Counted from the stretch's first letter, positions 23,796-37,177 are shown. The stretch is DNA of 64,000 nt from Varroa destructor (GCF_002443255.2 NW_019211454.1:29093565-29157564), one strand, 5' to 3'. Notes: generated by a model from the letters alone, not told the origin. Made by a program: numbers and translations.

Positions 23796-23818
23796 CCCTC
23801 CCCCCCCACCCCCCCCAC
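23796..23818 (+). repeat. C-rich homopolymeric tract
   Basis: Two runs of C separated by single A residues. On the minus strand this gives G runs, but only two long tracts, so a four-tract G-quadruplex is uncertain. Confidence 0.85.
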
Positions 23819-23987
23819 ACTAAACCCCTCAACCACCCCCTTGAATATAGATAAATATTAATAATGTGTACACTGCTTTCGAGTTTTAGGTCTAGTGACA
23901 ACTGCCCTTAACACCGAGCAAAGTGCATTTACGTTCTATTTCGATTTCTCTTAACAGATCTAAACGTTTAAAATGTTACCGAGTTCA

Positions 23988-24066
23988 AATGGCTGGATTC
24001 GAACCTAGATCACCACGTATCTTCAAGTTTAGAAAGCAGATACGTCACCACGAGGACGATCGTCTT
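23988..24066 (-). mobile_element. tRNA-derived SINE-like copy (family copy B)
   Basis: On the minus strand this has a perfect B box (GGTTCGAATCC, 23995-24005) preceded by GTGGTGACGTATCTGCTTTC and AACTTGAAGAT, which align with the copy at 38.4 kb (GTGGTGACATATCTTCCTC, AACTTAGAGAT). The A-box position is degenerate. No pairing acceptor stem is seen, so it is a transposed relic and not a tRNA gene. The tail after the B box differs from the 38.4 and 58.1 kb copies. Confidence 0.55.
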
Positions 24067-24495
24067 AACATGAAAATAATATTGCGGTTTGGACCTAATG
24101 TGGTATTTCTGCTGTAGCAATTACCCTAAGGTAAAACGGCAAAGGCAATTTATCTGTACCCATATTAAACAACTAGTCCTATTGTTCTGACTTTTTTTTT
24201 TCTAATTTCATAGACAGAACCCGAAAAAGCATTCGCTATTTTGCGTCTTTGAGCCAAATACATAATGCAAACGTTATTTTCTAGGGAAACAGAGAACAGA
24301 ATTATTTCGGTATCATCCTTCTCTATTAATGTCCCGTTTGGACCTAAAACTGTAAAGCTATATTTTTAGCAAATAATAGGTGTCACAGGCCGCTGATTAT
24401 CTCAAGACAACGAGTACGTGTGTCATCACTTCTAAAATACGAAAGCACACTTAAGGCTGAAAGCTTTGAAGAAATAAAAACATATTTATCATATA

Positions 24496-24519
24496 TTATC
24501 GCGTAATTTTATCGCGTAA
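24496..24519 (+). repeat. Direct repeat of TTATCGCGTAA
   Basis: The 11-mer occurs at 24496-24506 and 24509-24519, separated by TT. Short local duplication. Confidence 0.85.
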
Positions 24520-25698
24520 ATGTGAATACTCTAACATGCATGAGGAAGTATACTTCGGACCCAACTTTGAATTTAGATTCTATTAAGCGGATTAAGAGAA
24601 CGTTGTCCTATAAATGGAAAATATTAGTGATTTAACGGCAAATCTGATTTTCGACCTAATACTGCCCGTGGCTGTTATTACCTTGACTCATTGCTAATAA
24701 TGATGCCATAACATTTACGTTCATAGATAACTGAGGTGCAATTCAATATTGTCTGCCTTTTGAAAGCAATCAGCGTTAAAATTTGGACATTACCAGCTTC
24801 TTTGACTACCTACAATCCAGAACTATGATCAGTTCGATATAACAAAGTATATTATCAAAGCTAATCTAACATAATGAATAGATAAAGCCCGCGCTGTGTC
24901 AGCTTTCTCCCTCTTGCTCTGTTCCCGGATGTCTTTTTACCCTTGTTCGGATAAGGATGTAGTGGCTTTCCCGGCTAATTTCTGAAAGGCAAAGAAATTC
25001 TGTTCTGCCACATTTACGCTTTTTATGGTCTCCCTGCTCACGAGGGTTCTCAGTCTTGAGGTACACTACCATGACTCGGCCTTCGGTGTTCCTAATGTAA
25101 AGGCTACGAGAACTTCCGGTTTCAATCATCTGCCAGACACGGCAAGGGCTTCGAACAATGCTCGTGCTGGCGCACCCAGTACAATATGTCGCCAATATCT
25201 GCAAGTGGCGTGATGTTACATTTCGTTTAACTTGAATGTTTAGCGATATTTGTGACATTGCCGCCGTTCAGTGCCCTATAGCATCAAGGATGAATTCATT
25301 AGGCAAACATTATAGATTTAATCATGCATGATCGATGTGTGCTTGCTGCCGCGAGGCATTAGCGGCTTCTCCTAAGAGGAGCAGTTATGGCGTAACACGC
25401 CACAACTGTTCCTCTTTGTTTTTCTTTGTTCTCCTTTGCTTTGTAAGAGCAAGCGATTTGAACTAACAAAAATGATGACAGCGTCGGAGAAGTCGACGGG
25501 TTACAATTGGTGGATGCAGGGCCTTGGGTGACGCGCAAATAAGGAAAATCTTTGAATTGCGGCGAGTAGGCAAGAGGCCGCAAAGGTCAGAGCTAACAAA
25601 AACAATTGATGGGCACAGGTATAAATTGTTGTATACATAAATTTTTAGACTGGACAGAGTATTGGGGAGGAGGGGCATTGATTTTTTTGTATTTGCAG

Positions 25699-25758
25699 AA
25701 GACCGAAAACAACGTAGTACCACGCTTGTCCTGCTTTATACTTGTTATTAACCGCAAG
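25699..25758 (+). CDS. Candidate 60-nt internal exon, unknown protein
   Basis: A strong acceptor (long T run then ATTTGCAG) is followed by exactly 20 codons and then a donor of good shape (CGCAAG|GTAACT). One frame is open throughout and in phase 0 at both ends. It encodes a peptide starting KTENNVVPRLS and ending FILVINRK. Sixty bases is short but within the normal range for internal exons. No partner exon is assignable and the peptide is too short to place in a family. Chance agreement of splice-like sites in AT-rich DNA is quite possible. Confidence 0.2.
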
Positions 25759-25759
25759 G

Positions 25760-26880
25760 TAACTTGGTTGATTCTTTACAATTGTAACCGCAGACAATTT
25801 ATGTAATAATGATAACATGCGATAGAAAAGGAAAAACAGCGTCATATCTCACAAACGACGCAATAGCTAAGCGGAAAAAGGTAGTTCCGTTGTGAATGCC
25901 GATGTTTCTGAGAAAACAAACGCGAATGTATACACGTGTATAAGTACATAAGTTAGTAACCCACAATTGCTGCGCATTTATGTTAAACGACGAAGGTAAA
26001 TCAATAGAGAAAATTCTCTAGTTGATGTGCATATTCTTACCATCGGCGATATATTTAGGCCTAGTTATTGCGAGCACCTTCGTCGAGCTTTCAGGCCCCA
26101 GTCAAATTAGTCATACATTAGCACCGAAATTTTGTTGTCTCGTTGCAATCGAAAATATCTCTTAGATTTCTCGTTCCCCTATTGCATAAGATAGCACAAT
26201 GCTAACAATTATTATTTTTAACTGCATATCCTCGATTTTACGGAACGTTATGGGTACCTCGTTTTGACACTATACATCATATAAATATAGCCCAGAGGAA
26301 GAAAATCTAAAAATATAGATTTACTTCTATCATAATAGCTAAAAAAACATGGCTCTAAGTACCGTTTGCAAAAAAATGCAACATTGCCGTAATGAACTGC
26401 TACTTGACTGGCCAATAGATTTTTATCAATGTGGCTTAAGCAGGCGTTGTTATTTATAAAGTACAATGCTACTTCGTAGCGGTGGCACATGGCACATGTT
26501 TATTATCAATGGATTATTTTTTCTATTCTACTTAGTTTGACCAATAACGTTATCCAATTCGCCCCTATCTACATGACTGGGAACACAGTATGGTTATGTC
26601 CTAATAAGAAAACTAAAAAAAAAAGATTGTTATTATTATTGAAGTACTATTATTTATCTTACCAATTAATTTGCCTTCGCGTGTGGATAATTATCTTAAC
26701 ATTATAGTCCGCAATTGATGCAGTTGTTCTATTTAAACTCGTTTATTTCATGAGCACTAACAGATGACAGATTTCCCTTGGCACTGGCTCGTAGTACAAT
26801 CATGCAGTAGGGCAGCATTATAAATCGAGAAATATTTACATCCAAGGATACCTCAAGTTTTTCTCCGAAAGCTAACGTAG
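25760..26880. other. AT-rich non-coding stretch
   Basis: Nothing supported; only short frames without motifs. Confidence 0.6.
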
Positions 26881-28080
26881 AAACTGAAGCTACGTCCTTC
26901 CCTGTTCTCCCTGCTTCGGCTCTGTTGTGTTCCTTATTCGGCCAACTAGTCCTGACCCAAGTTGTGCCATACCTGTACGACAGGGGCCCGATAAGCCAAC
27001 AAGGTAGGTGGTCGGCCGACTGGCGGCCGGGTGGGTGTACCCCGCCTAGTCGAATCGTTGTTGGCCTGTCGGATACCCCGCATTTGGGTTTACGCTCCGG
27101 GCCAGAGCTAGGATTATGTCCTTTCAGGTGACCGGTGGCGCCCTCTGTCTAGCCTCGAAACTCCCTTCATCCTCAGGCAACCCGACCGCCCTCACAGCTC
27201 AGCGAGACCCGCGATCTAATGCGCATGCGTCGCGCCGCTACGAGCTCGACACTCATGAATTGTACGGCGACTCGCCCTACATTTAGCGGCGTAGGAGCAT
27301 GAACTAGGAACGCGCCAAACTCTCGCACCAGTCAGTGAACCGTTATAAAGACTTCGTCTGACCCAGTGAATGTTTACACTTTATAATCTGTGAAATGTGA
27401 AACAACATAGTCAATCCGATGACAAAACAGGGCTTTGGGGGAAACGACAATAGGTTAAATATTAGATCGGTACGTTGCAAAATTGGCAACCCCTTCGACG
27501 TCGACGACAGAAACCGAACCTAATGTTTGTTATATAAAGTCCTAAATAACTAATACCAATAAATTAAAAGTTAAATTCTTAATCTGTCCTAAACAATCCG
27601 ACTAAGTATGAACCGCGTTGGAAACCACTTACTATTTAAACAGTCTGCCTATCGCTGACCGTCACGCATAGGCCACAACGTTGCTCAGAGTGTAGAGAAT
27701 ATGTTACCATGCTGGCAGAGTGATGAATGAATTTGGACGCGGTTGGCGGGCAGCTTACCCAAGGGGACGCACGCCGGGCGGGCCTACTGGAAGCGTGGCT
27801 TTGGTTGGAAGTGGTGGTCTAGTTTCCCATGGGGCGTCAAGGGTGCGTAGGGGGCCGAGTGGAGGCGGAAAAGGGGGGTAACCAAGGCTCGAATGTAGTG
27901 AGTTAACTGAAGGCAGTCAAGGCAGCGATGTGAAGCTAGGAAGGCACTTTGGTCTGTTTTACTGCAGGGTCGTGCTGCTGCTGGGTAGAGGGGCTGTAAC
28001 AGCAGAAGTAGGGTAGGAGTAGAAGTCTGCCGGCCCGGCAACTACGGCAACGGCATCATCAGCATGCCTCATTAGATAAC
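26881..28080. promoter_or_regulatory. GC-rich block with NRF-1-like site
   Basis: Two GC-rich parts (about 26.89-27.31 and 27.72-28.07 kb) flank an AT-rich middle. The first holds TGCGCATGCGT at 27220-27230, close to the NRF-1 binding consensus (YGCGCAYGCGC), and a 10-bp palindrome GTCGGCCGAC at 27011-27020. NRF-1-like sites are typical of broad CpG promoters in animals. No TATA box or gene start could be tied to it. The short frames inside have no motif. Confidence 0.3.
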
Positions 28081-28918
28081 GCCAACAAACCAACGTGAAT
28101 TTACACTCAATCAATGTAAACGTGCACAACAGCCGCATATAAGCGCTCTCCCGTATCATTATCTGTTTATATGGTGAGAACGACATATTACATAACGTTA
28201 TTTACGCAAATGAATACATCCATAGATAGATCCATAGAGATCTTATCTGTCGGGACGAGCAGATCGTGCAGGTTACTGGGCGTCTGACACCCACGCCACA
28301 GGTAGGATACTATGGTGCAGTCGTCAGCACAGATGAACAGCATTATCTGGCGGTAGAAATGGTTAAGGTACGAAATAATACGAAATCGAAATCTGTAATT
28401 GTTGAAAAAGGCTTGGGTGCATCTATCAAGGATGCAGGAGAAATCGGGCAAACTTGCAGCGGCCAATCTAAGTGCATCCTGAACGAACCTGCTCGAATAA
28501 AAGCAACGTGAAGCATAAGATGAGCCAGGTAACGAATGTATAATGCCTATAATAACTTTCGAGTTATTTTTCAAAGGAACTCGTAATGGTACACCGGTCG
28601 TCAAGAGAAGAAATATAACACAAGGTTGTTATGGCGCCTCATCAATAATGCTCGTATCGTTAAGGTCTAGTAAGGAGGCTGTTAGTATAGACTGTGGTCC
28701 TTTTGATAGGCATCACAGCGCTGCCGAATCAATTCAAGTACGCCTTTATTAAAAAAATGTGTTACTCGGCAGAGCGTAGCCCTGCGTGCCGTCGTCCTTT
28801 GTAACCAAAGGTTTAGCGGGCAGGCCATTGCAGTACGACTTTTCTCATCTGAAAGCTGTCTTGCAAGTGTTGTTCGATTTGTTCGATTCGATCGTTGCTT
28901 GACGATGCGCTGACTCAC

Positions 28919-29048
28919 CTTTATCATCCCGAATGGTAACCCGGTGTCGAGTGGCAACGCAACGTGACACGTGGCAATATATTCTTCGCTGTTCCCTGTT
29001 TTCTATCTGTTGGGTCTCATCAATGAAAAGCTTATCAAGTTCCTTCAT
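28919..29048 (-). CDS. Weak candidate first coding exon, unknown protein
   Basis: On the minus strand an ATG at 29048 opens a frame of 43 codons (starting MKELDKLFIDETQQIENRE and ending TIRDDK). It runs straight into a consensus splice donor, ATAAAG|GTGAGT, after 28919. The peptide is charged and hydrophilic. The frame is also open for about 13 codons upstream of the ATG, back to a TAA. No downstream partner exon is identified. Support is limited to the donor and the composition. Confidence 0.17.
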
Positions 29049-29156
29049 CACAGCATTTTCTTTCCAACGATAATGGAGTTATCTATATGGACTGTTGGCA
29101 GTGGCATTTGATTTCTGCGGGCATATTTCATGAGGAAAAGGTGGAATGACGACATT

Positions 29157-29178
29157 GACCGACCGACCGACCGACCGG
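29157..29178 (+). repeat. (GACC)5 microsatellite
   Basis: Five GACC units followed by GG. Confidence 0.95.
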
Positions 29179-32100
29179 CTGCTACCCATTCGCTATCTGA
29201 AGTTAGGACAACGAACAACAGAGCGGTGCAAGCTACGAGTGAGTTCTTGGACTTGTAGAACGACCAGCGGAAAAAGCACAGTTTGTGGGGATTTGCCGGG
29301 CCAATAGGTCGGGTTTATGTCACTCATTCGCTCTTCTATTAGGAATTCGCGGAAAAGGGAGAGTGTGTATCCACCTAAGACCTTCCTATTTCAAACGGCT
29401 ACGCCATGCTCATTGTAAGCCGTTCACATTTGTTGTGGCTGTAACAGCAATAGCAGTTTCATACAACGCGATAGACCACTCTCTAAACCCCACCCGACGC
29501 TTGGTAAAACATTAAGGAAAAATTTAGAGCTTTCTGACATTTCTATATATAGCAGTATCCTATCCTTTTCTTCTTATTCTATATTTTGTGCGTGTGTCAG
29601 GTAGAAACACAAATAAATGACAACACAGACGGTGGTGATTTGTGAAATATTCCTCGGAGCTTTCTATAGATGCAATACTCGTTGAGCCTGATCAATCATT
29701 CGCACGGGTATGATATATGTGATCGTATCTAGTCGGTAGTAAGGTGAGCAAAAGTATGCAAAGAAGTTAGTCGTCCAATACGAAACATATCCAAGTTTCG
29801 TAGACACTGACGCGAAACGCCTAAGACCGTATCGCTTATTTTTTTAATTATTCTGCACGTGTTACATTGTAATGTACTGAGGCATGAGGAAGTGAACACT
29901 CAGCTTTATCAAATGAATGGAATAAGAAATTGAAAGAAGTTCACACAATTACACAAAAGCTTGATGGAATACCTATTTCGTTTTACCATTGACTGAGTTG
30001 GCTTTGTGCTGTATCAATTACGAGTGGAGTGTGTACAATGTACGGCAAGAGGTAAGGTAAACTTACAAATCATAGAAAAAACGACTGGGATTTAGTAACT
30101 TCGAAAATCGCTCTTACATAAATGTTTCACGGTGTTATATTTCTGCAAAATACGAAAAACGTAATACTACGTAAACGATCACACCGCTCGAAAACTGTTT
30201 CTCTAACAAACACTTCCCCAGGTCTGATTTATTACTTGATAGTAGCAAACAGATAAATTGAGTTAGGGAATTAAATACCGTATAGTAACTGGACCAGTCT
30301 AACTTGGTTGAAAGGTGTTTATAGGCTACTGACTATTCTAAGACAGGCCGGAAACATATTCATTGTGCTATAGCGTTTTAAAGGCTACACTCATACTAAT
30401 GTATATCCTACTACCTATTTAGTTTAAACCACCTTTGGTGAGCCTACTAAAGAAGTTGGTTTTATTGATGTAATAAAAACAAGAAATAGCTGGGATTAGA
30501 ATCCCATATTTTGTTTATTTATTCCATTACAGCATATATGTATACCTAGGTTGTACAAGAGGTTAAAATTTCTTTTTCCATATGGCCCCAATTTAACTGG
30601 AAGTTCTTAAATGCGTGTTCAGTTGAGCTGCTGAACGGCCAATCTTGTGACGAGAACCCAAAAAAGCGACTGCGTTATTGTTTGAATTGATCGAGGCACC
30701 ATTTTCAAGGATCTCAGGCCATTTCTATGAAAGGCTATGACCTAAAATGGTTTACTCTTGATTAAAGGCTAAGAAAGAAGTACCAAAAGTCCTAAATCTT
30801 GATATTATCAATGGATGCTGGTGAATACGATTCATCGAATTCAATACCCTAAAATTAAGTAGTCCCTTTGTAGAAGACTGAACAAGCCCTTTGACTGCAA
30901 AGGAAAGGAAAAACATATCTAGAGTTAAAGATAAAAGCAATAAATCACTTCGGGCAATCGTACCGTAGCAGCCTTGGGTCTCACGATTTTGGCAAACGAA
31001 GTGGCGTGCTGTCAAAAATAAAAAAAAAGCTGTTGGATTAATTATTATTACTATTTTATTTGCCTAGTCTAAATTACGCTGGTGAAGAAACCTTTTTTGG
31101 TCCAAACATGGAGACGTCAAGATTATACTTTGACCAAGTTTTTGTGTTGCGAGAAAGATGATACTTGTACAAATGGCTTATTTTATCTCGGTGATAAGAG
31201 ATGCTACCGACTTTAAGACGTTAACTTGAACTAATACAGTTAATAGTTAGTCAATATTAAACTGTATAGTTATCTTCTTAGGGTCTGACCTGTCTTGTCG
31301 ATCCACATCATAGACAATGAGAAAGGCTCCTTGGAGCTCTCACAAAGATTTCGACCGACTATTCTCTCAGGGTTTGAAAAGATAGATTCAGAGGTTTCGA
31401 AAGTACGACCAGATGTTTACTATACCAGATACAGAAAGCTGGTGAAAATAAAACGATCCTTATCCAGGTCAAAAGGGAAGCGTAGGTACATTAAACATAT
31501 GCACATGTAGTAAACTGCATTATCTGGGCCAACGTTTTCAGCTAGTTGAATCTTATTCATCGAAATATACCGCAGATATTGGATTGCCAACCTGTTACGT
31601 CTGGTTAGATCGTGTCCTTGCTTATCATGATTGAAGATGAGTATGAATAGTGTCCTAGCATAATCCTGGGAGACTTAAAAGCAAATGACGAGTTCTGCTG
31701 ACCGGTACGAAAAGGGTTCTTGGTGAAAGCGGCGCGAAAAGGACCTGCTTTAGAGATCACTTCGCTCCTTATCGTTTGTTGCTACTACTACTACTGCTGC
31801 CGCGGACCAAGTAAAAATCCCATCATTCGGCAAAACGGCGCCCTTCATCTTGTCATTAGAGGTGTATCTTCTACTTTCTTTTTCTCCATTGACCTTAGTA
31901 GTCCTAGAAAACTTCCAAACAACAGGCGCGTCCTTAACAGCCTGCTGTGAACAAACGACAAATCTACTAGTTATCTAACTGAAATGTTTGGAGGGATGTA
32001 GAGGCCGTTTTTGTTCATCTTTTCGCCCATGACTAATCATCGACCCACTTTCATGAGAACAACTGTGTACCTTCTGTTTCAGTAGTAGGTGAGCATCTGA

Positions 32101-33240
32101 AACAATCGTAAAATAATTAGGTTAAAAAACAAAAGGATATTTATACATGTAGTTATATGTCTAACGATACCTTGTTGAAAGAGCTTTGCTTACATAAAAG
32201 GTCGAAGGCACTCGGGGAAAACTGACTTCTAGCGTGACTGTATAGATTTTGGCTATTTTTAATTTCAAACAGCTAGTTAAGTGGCTTGCTGACCTTGCGT
32301 ACAAAGACAGTTGTACGACTACAGTACATGCAACGTACATTGTATGTGTGCGTGCCTATTAATACGCATGGTCTGTTAAATCCAGAGCCAGTTGTTCCGC
32401 CAGCAGCTTGCACAGACTCCGCTGGAGTCTCGACTTGTGCTGTAAGTGGGCAACGTCGTGCCATTTCCGAGAATGTGCACTGTGAGATCTTATATTAACC
32501 GCTTTTTCAATATTTGTAATAACAGGGATCAAACGCGATAGAGAGTCTGCGTTTCTTTTCTCACGAATAACTTACACACGGATAGATACCCGCACAGGCC
32601 ATGCCGCGATCAGTCTGATAGCTAAATATTTAATCCCGCCCTGGTAGCGGTGTATTTATATGCACACTAACTGATTCGGTCAGCCAGCAGCAAGTATTTT
32701 CGAAATGAAACCGATTTTGAACAACTCTGTCCTGCCATTTTGATGATCGTCCTAGATAGGTGATCGAACGCAAACATACTACCGCTACACGGCAGGCCCG
32801 CCTTTCGAAAAATCGATTGTAGGACACAGATAACTTCTTACTCAGAAGAGAAGGGTCGCAGCATAGGAATAGGTTGATTCTGAACTCTATAAAACGGTTA
32901 GTTTAAATTAGGGATGAGAAGGTTGTGCATAGATCATATCCATACAATCTTCCATGCTTCCAAGATTCGTCTAACTCGCAACTCATCATTCAGGTACGAT
33001 TCAAAATCTATAATAGGAAGGGCATGCATGGGTTCGTTAATTGGCTATGCATGGAACGGCCACTGAGCAAACGTGCGGTTATCAAAGCAAAAACCGGCTC
33101 TAGAAGACAGGTCAGACAGTTAGGCGTCTTGAGTACGAGTGATCGGAGCATTGAAAATCTGATAATTTGTGGCTAAGTAAATTAGCTCATAACAGAATAA
33201 AATACGTGCCATAAAGTAATAGCTGCAGACGACAGAAAAT

Positions 33241-35010
33241 ATCCGCTTGACCCCTGTGTAGGCGAATTCGTTCGATCCCGAACCCTCAAGTAACAGTTTG
33301 TCGAACCCTTTTATCTATTGCGCTCTCTGGTCAATATTGATTCGAAAAAGGTACGGAAGGATACGCGTTCAGGGTAAGGCAACGCTGTGTAAGGTGAGCT
33401 AAGGAAACGCGTTCATCTCAGGCAGATATCAGCAACGGTAGAGACGAAGTAGGCCGAGTCGAATGCAGCCCTTAGTCGGTCGCTGCTTTCGACGAATCTA
33501 GCGGACAGGAACAGCTAAGCCTTAGCACGAGCTACTAGCTTGCAGGTTTGCCCGCTTGGCAAAACCTACACCCTTAGAACCAACCGACGGCTACAAGAAG
33601 GCCAACAGGGTTCTTTAGTAGTATGGGAAGTGTGACTGGGGGCCAGCAGAGGGGTAGGACAGAGAGAGCTGTAAGGGGTCCGTGAGGCCAAGCTTCAGGC
33701 TTGCTTGAGTTTGTGCCAACCGCTGGAGGTCTGGCTGTTCTTCTGAGGTGAGGCTTTTGGCCTGCCGTCGTCCTCAGGACGACGAGCTCTCAGGATGAGC
33801 GGGCTGCTTGAGTCTGGCTGAAGCTGCCGTCACTACGCCGCTGGCTGCGAAATCAGGAGAGACTGAGGAAAAGAGGGAGAGTGATCGAGCAAGCTAGCGC
33901 TTGGGGACGAGACGTGGGGGGAGCAATAAAGCACTTCTCGGAAATACATCCATTGATCCACCGACCACCCCCTCCGTACCAGTCTTCCCTAAAGAGAGCA
34001 GCGCGGTCTGGCACTGCAGCAGCCTGCGCGTACTACCACTGCCATCACCAACGCTGAGACGCTGCTGCGAACATTCGCTCGACGACGCACTTCGCTGCTG
34101 CAAAACACAAGCCCCTCTTGCTCTCGCCCTTCCTCTCTGTTCCTTGGACTCTCTCACGAGCAACTAGCAGCAAGCTAGGCTTGCTGGTCGTCGTCGTCTT
34201 TCTAACGTTGCCTGGACTGGCTCAAAAGCCTGCAGCTATGCTGTATGCAGTGTATCCGGGTCTCGTTCCGCCTGAGACCGACGGCTGCTTCGCCGGCCCG
34301 CCGCTGTACCAGCATCGGGCTTGTTCACAACTCCATTCATTTCGGCAGGGAGCGTTCTGCCCCCATACGGACTGCTGGCGCAGGACGAAGCGAATTGCTG
34401 CACCGTTATCGTAGTCGACAATATCCCAATGAGCAGGGCAGGCAGTCGTGCCAGGGCGCAAACGTCGGCTTCGAAGCTTTCCGTCTCTCGGTTTCCCGAT
34501 CCTGGGCGCTTCTGTGCTGCTATCTTCCGTCATCGGGCGTCCAGCGTCGCCGGGCTCGCAGATCAACATAGGCCGAACCAATCAACCGACAGACCGTCAG
34601 CCGCGCCACTAGTAGTAGTGATGGTGGTAGCAGACCCACATTGAAGGGAACCGGGGGAACTGGGACAGTGGACCCGAGTCACGGCGCCGACTTACTGCCT
34701 GGTGAGTCTCCCCTTCATTCGCACAATCCTACCACGTCATCTAGCCACAGTAGTGGTACTACCATCATAGACATGAGCCAAGCCGCCTCCGTTTACCCTC
34801 GCGAGTAAGCAGTAAGTACGCGCATGGACTTCTCGGGCTCTGAGACCTCGAAGAGGGAAACGGGCAGAGAAAAGGAGAACGCGAGAGAATCGAGGAGACG
34901 GGTAGCAACTCCGGGAATTCGAGGCGACGCAGCCACGCCATCTCAGCCACTGCTACGGCTGCTACAGCGGTCGCCGACGCTTGTTCTCTTCTTTCTCATT
35001 TTAGACCTCT
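33241..35010. promoter_or_regulatory. GC-rich island, candidate promoter and 5' untranslated exon
   Basis: A CpG-containing island with purine-rich patches (33850-33890, 34845-34900), TCGTCGTCGTC near 34185 and several overlapping open frames of about 90-120 codons on both strands, as expected for stop-poor DNA. A good donor, TGCCTG|GTGAGTCTCC, follows 34701 on the + strand. One + strand frame near 34.17 kb reads LGLLVVVVFLTLPGLAQ, signal-peptide-like, but it has no ATG before that stretch, so I do not call it a gene. Promoter or untranslated exon is inferred. Confidence 0.3.
33766..33784. repeat. 19-bp near-perfect palindrome
   Basis: CGTCGTCCT and AGGACGACG pair exactly around a single central C. 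It could be a dimer-binding site or chance. Confidence 0.85.
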
Positions 35011-37170
35011 TTTTCTTTTTTGCCCTTTTTCTTCAGTTCCACCTCGTGAAAGTAGTGCTTTGCAGCTCGCATGAAAACGGATTTTGGCTGGATATATAGA
35101 GCGGGATGTATGTATTGTAATTACGAAGTCGTCTGATTAATATCCAAGCTGAACCAAGTCTGAAAGAGATTTCCCTGCATCCTCTTGTCTGCTGGAAAGC
35201 GCTCTATTTTAGCACCATAAGTGCAGGATAACGTGCGACCGTTATTCCCTTCACTTAGGTTGACACGAGCGCAAGCGTTGCTAGGGAGTCAACGTATTTT
35301 GATTTCTTTCAAACATTTGTATTTGAAAAGACTAAACACATGGATGTGTGGCTATTTTACGTAAGAGCTGACCGGGGCCTCAATCTTAGACTAAGACTTT
35401 AACTAGAAGGTGAAGCGCTAGCTTCACATCTGGCATACATATAAAGACTGATTTAAGCTGGATTTGCCATTAGAAGAAACTATATGACTCTGCTCTAGAC
35501 TATAAGCGTCGAAAGCTTAACTATCACAATAAAAATAAGCAAAAGAAAATTGTGATTACTCTATGTTTGAATGTGTGCAAAGTTATTTCAGTATTGTTTG
35601 TTCTGTTATTGGCAAATGATTGATATTTATATTCTACAATGTACTTGTCCACCCCGCGGTGCGCTATTCGAGAAAACTTTTAAGAGGATTAGGACATTGC
35701 GGTTGTCCTAACACATTTAGCGACGGTTAGCGCCCCTTCTTTTTGATGAAAACCATAGTCAGAAGATGACAAACTTGGAAAGGTTTAGCAACGCCTCTGT
35801 TCACAAGATCTGATCTTCGGTGAATAGTTTATATCAAAATATCTTCAGCCACTTAATACATGCTGTGGATTTCTATTTTTCTATTCTAAAATGCAAGCTT
35901 CTGTTAGCTTGCGATAAACATACGTGATACACTGTTCTCAAGATAATAAGATTATATTGGTACGAGGTTTAAGATCTTTTCATTCCAGAGAAGAATATAG
36001 CGGTATTTTTGAAAGACATTTATTTTTTTGCTCTCGGTCCCGGTACCTGCTCTTGTCACCACTATTTCCAAAAAAAAAAAGGTACATTTTGAACCGTTCT
36101 AAATGGGATAGCCGTGCAATAATTATATGGCCTGATATACGTACGTAGTAAAAGATAAATGAGTGTGAGACGTGCGAAGAGGATATCGGAAAGTCAGACA
36201 GACAGTCACAAAGATATTATGCGATACGGAGATACGGCATTGTGTCTCCGTTCGCAGTCATATAGGTTGACAACACATCTAATAGATTTATGATCCAGTA
36301 TATCGAATTGTGTACCAAATATAGTCGATCGTGTACTTTTAAAGTAATAGCGTTTTTAGCGGAAAGATGATCTCTACCACTTTTAAAAACCAGCGCTCAG
36401 AAGGCCTTCCACACGGACGAAGATGGGCACCTTATTCGTTTAGCTTGATAGTTGATTTTGTTTCGGAGTAAATTAGCTTCAGAAATGTTTTTTATGTCGA
36501 TTCCATGACTCTAGTTTTATTTACAACTGAATGTGTATCACAAATGTTTTTCCCATGTGATTGATGATAGCGTGCGTTGCACAATAATTCCGGCGTTTTT
36601 CTATACATTTTCGTAAAGGTATATCAACTAGACATGCCTCAATGGGACAGCATTATATAATAGTGTTGTATAATTTTTTTGAGGAACATAAGGCTACGAT
36701 GTCCTTCTAAATGCCTTGCAGGTTAGATCAGCTAAACAAACGATAGGTCCTTATATTCTCTAGTTTTACTAGATACTAGAAGGTCGAGCTTTGTAGTGAA
36801 AATATGTCGACAACAGTTTATATTTACTGACTGAATGAAAGGGGATAGCATTTGCTCTGCACCTGGATTTCGTCTCTCAGTTTAATTCGGGAGATCATTA
36901 AGTAATACTGCTATATCATGTGCTAAATTGGCATTTTTGTACTTTTTGTTTTCTTCTAAGCACCGGTATATTAAAGGCAATAAAGAGGTGACTGGTCGAA
37001 AGCTTTCAACTTCACCCCATAACCCGGATGTCCGCATGCTGTGTCTACCCGCTTTGATAGTGTCATCAACTCCACAGCACCCTATATAGATATAGAGTGC
37101 TTTGGGTTACAAACGAAAATGAACGTAGCACCTCATTTTTGACTCTAATCTTGCTTTTTAAAATGCTCCT
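35011..37170. other. AT-rich non-coding stretch
   Basis: No gene is recognised. A small stem-loop (GCAAGCT / AGCTTGC, 35893-35912) is present. The 74-codon frame at 35.9-36.1 kb has no motif. Confidence 0.6.
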
Positions 37171-37177
37171 TGTCTGA

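Larger units (their letters stand above)
22440..25690. other. AT-rich non-coding stretch with SINE-like copy
   Basis: No gene is recognised. The stretch holds a T18 run, a C-rich run at 23796-23818, the SINE-like copy at 23988-24066 and a 13-bp direct repeat at 24496-24519. A 119-codon minus-strand frame at 24899-25258 has no motif. Confidence 0.6.
28081..33240. other. AT-rich non-coding stretch
   Basis: No confident gene. A 138-codon minus-strand frame (28188-28604) starts with TTG and has no motif. The stretch holds a GACC microsatellite at 29157-29178, a 16-bp near-palindrome at 30491-30506 (TGGGATT-AG-AATCCCA) and the weak exon candidate at 28919-29048. Confidence 0.55.

Noticed and set aside
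28188..28604. 138-codon minus-strand frame
   Set aside because: It starts with TTG, not ATG, has no motif, and the opposite strand is open for 81 codons in the same place. It is likely chance.
34118..34414. Frame with a signal-peptide-like LGLLVVVVFLTLPGLAQ stretch
   Set aside because: No ATG precedes the hydrophobic stretch (the upstream start is TTG), and the GC-rich block is open in several frames at once.
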